Below, piece after piece: positions 23,723-29,203 of a stretch of 29,203 nucleotides of DNA; the first letter of the stretch is position 1; every line of letters begins with the position of its first letter. Both the position numbers and the translations under genes were made by a program. The notes under the pieces are model-generated. The model searched no databases, was not told the origin of the DNA, and saw only the letters and a program-made list of their open reading frames with translations. Origin of the DNA: Aliitabrizicola sp031408575 (lineage in GTDB: Bacteria; Pseudomonadota; Alphaproteobacteria; Rhodobacterales; Rhodobacteraceae). The stretch is from positions 1 to 29,203 of the forward strand of contig JANNWS010000117.1 of the NCBI GenBank assembly GCA_031408575.1. Direction: 5' to 3'.

Positions 23723-25522
23723 ATGGCGGGCGGGCGGCGAGTGGGTCCGGAGAGGCGGGCGCGGCTTTTGGTGTTTGCGGTCAGCTCGGCGGCCGCAGCG
23801 ACGGGCTTTCTGCTGTTCCTGCAGTTTGGTGCGGCGGACGGGCTGGACGAGCTGGATGTGATCCGCAGCTTTCTAATTCTGTTGTCGACCTTCTGGCTGG
23901 CCTGGGGCGCGGCGCAGGGCCTGCTTGGCCTGACAACCCGGCCCGCCGTGCCGCAAAACGGCGTCGCGACGATCCGGGGGCGGACGGTGATCCTTGTGCC
24001 GGTCTACAACGAAGATCCGGTCACGACCTTTGCCCGCATTGCTGCAATGGATCAGTCGGTGCGGGCGCTGGACACCGGCGCTGTCTTTGACTTTGCCATC
24101 CTGTCCGATACCCGGAATGACACCATCGCCGCGCGTGAGAGGCTGTGGTTTTTGCGCCTGTTGCGTGACCGGCAGGGCGAGGGGCGCATCTTCTATCGCC
24201 GCCGCGACCGGAACACCGGGCGCAAGGCGGGCAATATCGAGGACTTCATCCAGCGGTCAGGGTCGGCCTATGACTATGCGCTGATCTTGGATGCCGACAG
24301 CCTCATGGAAGGTGCGACCATCATTGAAATGGTGCGCCGGATGGAGGCTGATCCCGATCTGGGGCTGCTGCAAAGCCTGCCGCGGGTGATCAACGCGCGG
24401 TCGCGCTTTGGTCGCACGATGCAGTTTTCCGCCAGCTTCTATTCGCCGGTCTTTGCGCGCGGCCTTGCGATGATGCAGGGCCGGACAGGCCCGTTCTGGG
24501 GGCATAACGCGCTGGTCCGGGTGCGGGCCTTTGCGGCCAGTTGCGGTCTGCCGGAACTGCAGGGCCGGCCGCCGTTTGGCGGGCATATCCTGAGCCATGA
24601 CTATGTCGAGGCGGCGCTGTTGGCGCGGGCCGGTTGGACGGTGCGGCTCGATGATGATCTGGACGGCTCGTTCGAGGAAGGGCCGGAGAACATCGTTGAT
24701 CACGCCAAACGTGACCGGCGCTGGTGTCAGGGCAACCTGCAACACGCACGTCTTGTGGCTGCCCCCGGCCTGAAAGGGTGGAGCCGCTGGGTATTCGTGC
24801 AGGGTATCCTTGCCTACATAGCGCCGCTGTTCTGGGTGGGCTTCATTCTGGCCAGCATCGCGGCCCAGATCTTTGCCTTGCCGCCCGACTATTTCCCCGA
24901 AGCGAACTGGCCGTTCCCGGCCTTTCCGGCCGATGAGACGGCCAAGGCCATCGGGCTGGCCGTGGGCATCTTCGGCCTGCTGCTGCTGCCGAAATTGCTG
25001 ATCGCAGTTGATGCGGCGGCCAGCGGGCGTGCCCGTAGCTTTGGCGGGCCGGTGCTGACGGTTATGTCAACGCTGACCGAACTGCTGCTGTCATCGGTCG
25101 TCGCCCCGATCCTGCTGATGTATCAGACGCGGTCGGTGTTTCAGGTGCTGACCGGCCGCGATGGCGGCTGGCCCACCAACAACCGCGGCGACGGAAGCCT
25201 GAACTTGACCGAGGCCTGGGCCGCAAGCGGCTGGATCACGATGACCGGCGCGTTGGGGTTGGCGGTCATTTATGCGCTGGCGCCGGGTCTGGTACTTTGG
25301 CTGCTGCCGGTGGCCTTGCCGATGATCCTTGCGCCATTCGTCATTTCATGGTTTTCGCAGGATAGCCGAAGCGGCCTTATGGTCGTGCCGTCCGAACTGA
25401 ACCCCGCGCCGATCATCGGCAGTCACCTAGAGATCATGCGCGCCTGGCTGGACGACGAGGCCCAAGCGCCCGCCTCTGCCAATGCCGCCCCTGCCGGAGC
25501 CGTGCCACTCGCCCATGCCTGA
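23723..25522 (+). CDS. opgH: Glucan glucosyltransferase OpgH
   Basis: An inner-membrane GT2 enzyme that polymerises glucose from UDP-glucose into beta-1,2-linked periplasmic glucan and passes it to the periplasm. The 599 residues show two N-terminal membrane helices (LLVFAVSSAAAATGFLLFL; SFLILLSTFWLAWGAAQGLL), the cytoplasmic GT domain with VPVYNEDP, AILSDTRND, the D-x-D-like DADSLMEG (about 188), GHNALVRV, SHDYVEAALLARAGW and RDRRWCQGN (about 331), then several membrane helices. E. coli OpgH is about 847 residues; this one lacks the long N- and C-terminal cytoplasmic extensions. It overlaps opgC by 8 nt. Confidence 0.95.
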   Translation: MAGGRRVGPERRARLLVFAVSSAAAATGFLLFLQFGAADGLDELDVIRSFLILLSTFWLAWGAAQGLLGLTTRPAVPQNGVATIRGRTVILVPVYNEDPVTTFARIAAMDQSVRALDTGAVFDFAILSDTRNDTIAARERLWFLRLLRDRQGEGRIFYRRRDRNTGRKAGNIEDFIQRSGSAYDYALILDADSLMEGATIIEMVRRMEADPDLGLLQSLPRVINARSRFGRTMQFSASFYSPVFARGLAMMQGRTGPFWGHNALVRVRAFAASCGLPELQGRPPFGGHILSHDYVEAALLARAGWTVRLDDDLDGSFEEGPENIVDHAKRDRRWCQGNLQHARLVAAPGLKGWSRWVFVQGILAYIAPLFWVGFILASIAAQIFALPPDYFPEANWPFPAFPADETAKAIGLAVGIFGLLLLPKLLIAVDAAASGRARSFGGPVLTVMSTLTELLLSSVVAPILLMYQTRSVFQVLTGRDGGWPTNNRGDGSLNLTEAWAASGWITMTGALGLAVIYALAPGLVLWLLPVALPMILAPFVISWFSQDSRSGLMVVPSELNPAPIIGSHLEIMRAWLDDEAQAPASANAAPAGAVPLAHA

Positions 25523-26651
25523 TACACCAGTCATCCGGGCCGCACGGTCGCCCCGCGACCTGCGGCTTGACGTGTTCCGTGGCCTGGCGCTGGTGATGAT
25601 CTTCATCAACCATGTGCCGGGAACGGTTTATGAAAACCTGACCAGCCGGAATTTCGGCATGTCGGATGCCGCCGAAGGCTTTGTGCTGATGTCGGGGATT
25701 GCTGCCGGGCTGGCATACAGCCCGGCCTTCCGGGCCGCCCCCTATTGGCCGGGTATCGCACGGGTCTGGCACCGGTGCTGGACACTGTATCTGGTCCATC
25801 TGTTCATGATGGCCTGGGCGCTGGCGATTGCGGCGGGGGCGGCGCTGTGGCTGGGTGCCACGCACCGGCTGTACGTCAACGAAATCCACATGCTGTTCGA
25901 GGCCCCGCTTGGCTTTCTGACCGGCGTGCCGTTGATGACGCACCAGTTGGGCTATGTGAACATCCTGCCGATGTATGCAGTAATGCTGGCTGCGGCACCG
26001 GCGATGCTGTGGCTGGCGCTGCGTCAGCCGCTGGTGTTGGCCGCGCTGTCCTTTGCGCTGTGGTTTGCAACCGGGCTGTTCGAGTTGAACATGCCGGCGC
26101 ATCCCAATCCGGGCGGATGGTTCTTCAACCCGCTGGCCTGGCAGGTACTGTTCGTGACGGGGCTGCTGATCGGGGTGGCGGCGCGTCAGGGCCGGCGGCT
26201 GGTGCCGGCCCGGCGTTGGTTGCAATGGGTGGCGGGGACGGTGCTGCTGCTATCGCTTGTCTGGGCGCGGGTGCCTGCGGTGGGCGAGGTGATAAATCAC
26301 GCGCTGTGGCAGGCCAATCAGGACGGGTTGCATCGGTTTTTCACCATCACCGACAAGACCTATGTGACCTGGCCCCGCCTGATGCATATTCTGGCGCTGG
26401 CCTATCTGCTGACGTCGCTGGATTGGGTGCGGCGCGCGGCCGCTTCTCCGCGGGCAGCACCGTTGGCGCTTTTGGGCCGCAATGCGCTGCCAGTCTTTGC
26501 CTTCGGCAGCCTGCTGGCACTGGTTGCACAGGCGATCAAGGACGTGGCGCCACCGGTTCTTGCGGTTGATACCGCGCTGATTGTCAGCGGATTGGCGCTG
26601 CAACTGCTGCTGGCCTTTGCAAAAGACCGCCTGTCGCTGAAAGGGCGCTGA
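25515..26651 (+). CDS. opgC: OpgC: glucan succinyltransferase
   Basis: An inner-membrane acyltransferase that adds succinyl groups to periplasmic glucans, giving them negative charge. The 378-residue protein has about ten hydrophobic segments and the OpgC/acyltransferase-3-like N-terminus DLRLDVFRGLALVMIFINHVPGT, the His lying in the first membrane helix. ENLTSRNFGMSDAAEGFVLMSGIAAGLAY follows, typical of the OpgC family. ATG 25515 overlaps the opgH stop; ATG 25482 is also in frame, but the extra 11 residues look non-conserved and neither has a clear ribosome site. Confidence 0.9.
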   Translation: MPDTPVIRAARSPRDLRLDVFRGLALVMIFINHVPGTVYENLTSRNFGMSDAAEGFVLMSGIAAGLAYSPAFRAAPYWPGIARVWHRCWTLYLVHLFMMAWALAIAAGAALWLGATHRLYVNEIHMLFEAPLGFLTGVPLMTHQLGYVNILPMYAVMLAAAPAMLWLALRQPLVLAALSFALWFATGLFELNMPAHPNPGGWFFNPLAWQVLFVTGLLIGVAARQGRRLVPARRWLQWVAGTVLLLSLVWARVPAVGEVINHALWQANQDGLHRFFTITDKTYVTWPRLMHILALAYLLTSLDWVRRAAASPRAAPLALLGRNALPVFAFGSLLALVAQAIKDVAPPVLAVDTALIVSGLALQLLLAFAKDRLSLKGR

Positions 26652-26808
26652 GCAAGTGGCCGGTTCTGGCGGGCGCTGATCGGTGGCCCGAACGTGTTTT
26701 GGCTCGCGCCGGGCCTGCGACCTGTCGGCACCGACCCGCATTCATCGCCTTGGCAAGCGGCCTTGTGCTGAAAACCGAAGGGTTATACGAAATTTGTTGC
26801 CGTGGTCT

Positions 26809-26835
26809 TCAGGGCCGGCGCAAAGTAGGCCCTGA
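26809..26835 (+). promoter_or_regulatory. Inverted repeat in the leader of the P-loop kinase gene
   Basis: TCAGGGCC/GGCCCTGA (26809-26816 with 26828-26835), 11-nt spacer, 19 nt before the kinase start. TTATAC at 26783-26788 upstream could be a -10 box, which would put this repeat at the start of the transcript as an operator or hairpin. No well-spaced -35 is seen. Confidence 0.35.
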
Positions 26836-26854
26836 CAGATATGGTTCCCACCTG

Positions 26855-27469
26855 ATGGACACTCTTGTAGCGCGGATACTTGCGCTGGCCGGCCCTGCCG
26901 TGGGCCGCGTGATGGTGGCAATTGCGGGCGCGCCGGGGGCGGGGAAATCGACTCTCGCCGAGGCGCTGGTGAACCGGCTGGAACCGGACGCAGCGCTGGT
27001 GCCACAGGACGGCTTTCATCTGGACAATGCGATCCTCGATGCACGGGGGCGGCGGTTTGAAAAGGGTTCGCCCGATACGTTTGACGTTGCGGGATTTGAG
27101 GCCAACCTGCTGCGCCTGAAGGCCGGGGGCGAGGTGATCGTTCCGGTGTTTGACCGCACTGCCGATCTTTCGCGCGGCTCTGCTCGTCTGGTGCCTGCGG
27201 CTGCCAAGATCATCGTCGTCGAAGGCAACTATCTTCTGCTGCGCGACGCACCCTGGAACCGGCTTGCACCGCTTTGGGATCTGACCGTGACGATTGATGT
27301 GCCGATGGCAGAACTGGAACGTCGTCTGATCGCGCGCTGGCACCACCACGGCCTGAGCGATGCCGAGGCGCGCCGACGGGCCTTCGCCAACGACATGCCG
27401 AACGCGCGGCGGGTGATCGAGCGGTCGGCGCCGGCTGATATGGTGCTGGACACAGGCGGCGCGGCGTAG
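26855..27469 (+). CDS. P-loop nucleoside/sugar kinase family protein (uridine kinase-like)
   Basis: The 204-residue protein has the phosphoribulokinase/uridine kinase-type P-loop GAPGAGKS (25-32), QDGFHLDNAILDARG (substrate-side motif), RRFEKGSPDTFDVAGFEANLLRL, PVFDRTADL, the Walker B-like IIVVEGNYLLL and a lid with RLIARWHHHGLSDAEA. This pattern matches proteins annotated as nucleoside kinase, fructokinase-like FrcK or yeast Yfh7-like kinases; the actual substrate is not clear. ATG 26855 is the conserved start though its ribosome site is weak. The frame is open upstream but reads as noise. It follows opgC by 203 nt and probably has its own promoter. Confidence 0.85.
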   Translation: MDTLVARILALAGPAVGRVMVAIAGAPGAGKSTLAEALVNRLEPDAALVPQDGFHLDNAILDARGRRFEKGSPDTFDVAGFEANLLRLKAGGEVIVPVFDRTADLSRGSARLVPAAAKIIVVEGNYLLLRDAPWNRLAPLWDLTVTIDVPMAELERRLIARWHHHGLSDAEARRRAFANDMPNARRVIERSAPADMVLDTGGAA

Positions 27470-27482
27470 GAGGCGCAGTTGG

Positions 27483-27522
27483 AAAAAGGGGGGGCCTCGG
27501 CCCCCTCTTGGCCCATGGCCAA
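27483..27522. terminator. Double hairpin between convergent kinase and hydrolase genes
   Basis: GGGGGCC/GGCCCCC (27490-27496 with 27499-27505) flanked by AAAAA (27483-27487), which is a T-run on the minus strand, then TTGGCC/GGCCAA (27508-27513 with 27517-27522). It probably terminates both genes. It is followed by a CCCCCGAGGATATTT stretch (see findings). Confidence 0.7.
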
Positions 27523-27665
27523 TTCACCCCCGAGGATATTTCAGGACAGAAAATGACAGGGCCGCGGCCCGCAGAGCGTCGCCGTGCTTTTTGCGCTGTC
27601 TGGGGGTTTGACAGGCTTTGGTTCAGGGACAGGCTTTTGTTACCCGAGAACGAAGCGAAAGCGGA

Positions 27666-28433
27666 TCAGCCAAGGAACACCCGCACCGTTTCCTCGAACT
27701 CGCGGGGGCGTTCGGCGTGCAGCCAATGTCCTGCACCGGGGATTTTTGCAAAGCGTGCGGCGGGAAACAGGCGGCGGATCGTCGTGCGGTGTTCGGGCCG
27801 GACGTAATGCGATGTAGCGCCGGACAGGAACAGCACCGGACCATTGAACACGCCGTCCGGGTTGGGCCAGCCGACGATTCCGGGCATCTCGGCCGCCAGC
27901 ACCTCATGGTTCAGGCGCCAGCGCGGCGGCTGCGCCTTGAGATCGAGCGATTGCAGAAAAAAGGCGCGCAACGCGGGATCGGGCAGAGATCCGGCCATCC
28001 GCCGGTCAGCCTCGGCCCGCGATGCAAGGCTGGTCAGATCAAGTCCGCGCATCGCCGTGATATGCTGTGTCTGGTCGTGCGAATAGGCGACTGGTGCTAT
28101 ATCGGCCACCACCAGCCGGTTCACCATTGCGCCATGTGTCAGCGCCAGCATCATTGCCGCCTTGCCACCCATGGAATGGCCCAGAACGTCGGCGCGCCCA
28201 CCCTGTGCCGCAATAACCTCGGCCAGATCGGCGGCCATGTCGGCATAGCTTTGAGAGGAAAAGCGCGGACTGTCGCCGTGGTTTCGCATGTCGACCGCCA
28301 GAACATCGCGCGTGTCGGCCAGTCTGCGCGCGATCACACCCCAATTGCGCGCCGACCCGAACAGGCCATGCGCGATCAGCAGCGGCCGCGCGCCCGTGGC
28401 AGTTTCGGCGGGGTGGCGGATTACGTTCAGCAT
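27666..28433 (-). CDS. Alpha/beta hydrolase (esterase YbfF-like)
   Basis: The 255-residue alpha/beta-hydrolase-fold protein has the oxyanion-region motif HGLFGSARNWG (22-32), VDMRNHGDSP, the nucleophile elbow GHSMGG (Ser87), the acid strand PVLFLSGATSHYV and the catalytic His in GAGHWLH (about 234). The HGLFG...DMRNHGDSP pattern is typical of YbfF-type esterases that act on short acyl esters; the natural substrate is unknown. It has no signal peptide, so it is cytoplasmic. The ATG at 28433 is used; the GTG one codon upstream is also possible. It is divergent from the next gene. Confidence 0.87.
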   Translation of the reverse strand: MLNVIRHPAETATGARPLLIAHGLFGSARNWGVIARRLADTRDVLAVDMRNHGDSPRFSSQSYADMAADLAEVIAAQGGRADVLGHSMGGKAAMMLALTHGAMVNRLVVADIAPVAYSHDQTQHITAMRGLDLTSLASRAEADRRMAGSLPDPALRAFFLQSLDLKAQPPRWRLNHEVLAAEMPGIVGWPNPDGVFNGPVLFLSGATSHYVRPEHRTTIRRLFPAARFAKIPGAGHWLHAERPREFEETVRVFLG

Positions 28434-28526
28434 CACCTGTCATACCGGCCATCACGCTGGCGTTCCAGACGTGTTGATGCGACGCAGGCCGCAGCGTAGT
28501 ATCGAACGCCAGGCAGGGAGCGGGTC

Positions 28527-28898
28527 ATGAGTGTGGTGACGATACAGCAGATGGCCGACCGCGTGGCGGCGCTGCTGGAGGAAAAGCTGGGCGTTAAGGG
28601 CAAGGGCCTGTCGGAAAAGCTGCGCAAGGCAGGTGGCCTGCTGCCGTCCTCCGTCCGCGCCGAGGCGCGCTATCTGGATTCCGCAGCCTTGCAGGCGCAC
28701 AATCCCAAGTTGCTGATGCAGATCGATGATGGCCGGGTGGCCGCTGCCTATGACGCCTGCGTGAAATTCCTGAGCGCGGTCAATCCAGGGGCAAAGCGGC
28801 GTGCGATGCTGATGGGAATTGCAAGCTCGGCCGCGTTCAGCCTGTTTGTGGTGGGGCTTCTGGTGCTGGCCGTCCTGCGTTGGCGCGGCTTTATCTAA
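28527..28898 (+). CDS. Hypothetical tail-anchored-like membrane protein
   Basis: The 123-residue protein has a soluble helical N-terminal part (TIQQMADRVAALLEEKLGVKGKGLSEKLRKAGGLLP, then VRAEARYLDSAALQAHNPKLLMQID) and one C-terminal membrane helix (about 98-118, AAFSLFVVGLLVLAVLRW). I recognise no named family, though it resembles conserved small proteins of Rhodobacteraceae. GGGAG lies 6 nt before the ATG. Its TAA stop is directly followed by the end of an insertion sequence, so its 3' untranslated region has been replaced. Confidence 0.8.
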   Translation: MSVVTIQQMADRVAALLEEKLGVKGKGLSEKLRKAGGLLPSSVRAEARYLDSAALQAHNPKLLMQIDDGRVAAAYDACVKFLSAVNPGAKRRAMLMGIASSAAFSLFVVGLLVLAVLRWRGFI

Positions 28899-29203
28899 GA
28901 GTCTGATTCAAAACTCTTTGAATGATGTCATGGCCTTGCCAGCAGGCGGATGAGGCGGCGGATGTGGGCGATAAGCAGCCATGCCTCGGCGCTGGCAATG
29001 GTTTTCTCCCAGTCCTTCGCCATGCGACGGCACCTTCCGAGCCATGCGAAGGTGAGCTCGACCACCCATCTTCGTGGAATGACTTCAAATCCGGTCGCGG
29101 TGTCGGAGCGCTTGACGATCTGTATGGTGCAGCGCCCGATCTTCTCCAGGGCCCCCCGCAGCTTTGGCCCGCCATAGCCGCCATCGGCGAAGATATGACG
29201 CAG
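28899..29203 (-). mobile_element. IS5-family insertion sequence, one end only
   Basis: The element begins with GAGTCTGATTCAAAAC at 28899, right after the TAA of the upstream gene, includes a small palindrome TTCAAA/TTTGAA (28907-28912 with 28917-28922) and continues past the window edge. It carries the end of its transposase. The other end and the target duplication are outside the window. Confidence 0.85.
28928..29203 (-). CDS. IS5-family transposase, C-terminal part
   Basis: Ninety-one residues up to a TGA at 28928-28930; the 5' part is cut off by the window edge. The sequence has IFADGGYGGPKL (around the second Asp of the DDE triad), GFEVIPRRWVVELTFAWLGRCRRMAKDWE (with the catalytic Glu in VVELTFAW) and TIASAEAWLLIAHIRRLIRLLA, the standard end of IS5/IS427-group transposases with a DDE_Tnp_1 domain. 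No disruption is seen in the part present. The element could be active, but its upstream half cannot be judged. Confidence 0.93.
   Translation of the reverse strand: MRHIFADGGYGGPKLRGALEKIGRCTIQIVKRSDTATGFEVIPRRWVVELTFAWLGRCRRMAKDWEKTIASAEAWLLIAHIRRLIRLLARP

Noticed and set aside
1..29203. CRISPR arrays, tRNA or rRNA genes, phage or known defence operons
   Set aside because: No regularly spaced direct repeats, no cloverleaf or rRNA signatures, and apart from the truncated methyltransferase no defence-type genes were seen.

Overview
The window is a GC-rich chromosomal fragment that looks like a Rhodobacteraceae alphaproteobacterium (Rhodobacter/Paracoccus-like). Three things point there: the order ftsW-murG-murC-(two small membrane genes)-murB-ddl-ftsQ-ftsA-ftsZ-lpxC-bamD-recN; an opgG-opgI-opgH-opgC cluster as described for Rhodobacter sphaeroides; and an aerobic-type cobaltochelatase cobT. 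Genus cannot be fixed by eye.

Layout. (1) 1-1283: the left edge carries a perfect 95-bp inverted repeat that is probably a fold-back assembly or library artefact. It sits inside a 5'-truncated DNA methyltransferase with a fused nuclease-like domain; the first half of this gene is AT-rich and the second half has the composition of the rest of the window. (2) 1530-11706: the distal half of the division and cell wall (dcw) cluster, tightly packed and often overlapping, from lipid II synthesis (murG, murC, murB, ddl) to the divisome (ftsW, ftsQ, ftsA, ftsZ). ftsZ has its own leader with three DnaA-box-like repeats and ends in a strong terminator. (3) 11930-15498: lpxC (lipid A), bamD (outer-membrane protein assembly) and recN (DNA repair). 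(4) 15605-20247, minus strand: a SnoaL-like protein, a DUF427 protein, a three-domain aminopeptidase P and cobT. (5) 20413-21033: a flavin reductase, convergent with a small exported hypothetical protein whose start is unclear. (6) 21930-26651: opgGIHC for osmoregulated periplasmic glucans. (7) 26855-28898: a P-loop sugar/nucleoside kinase, an alpha/beta hydrolase and a small membrane-anchored hypothetical protein. (8) 28899-29203: the end of an IS5-family element running off the right edge.

How it works together: most of the window is envelope biogenesis. UDP-MurNAc is made (murB), extended (murC, ddl), carried to lipid II (murG) and polymerised at the septum (ftsW), under the FtsQ/A/Z machine. 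LpxC and BamD build the outer membrane, and OpgGIHC fills the periplasm with succinylated glucans.

I see no convincing undescribed defence or mobile system. The best leads are the DnaA-like triplet before ftsZ, the tandem paralogous membrane genes inside the mur operon, OpgI as a possible detached N-terminus of OpgH, the mosaic methyltransferase-nuclease, and a strong minus-strand terminator in the opgG leader that has no obvious parent gene.
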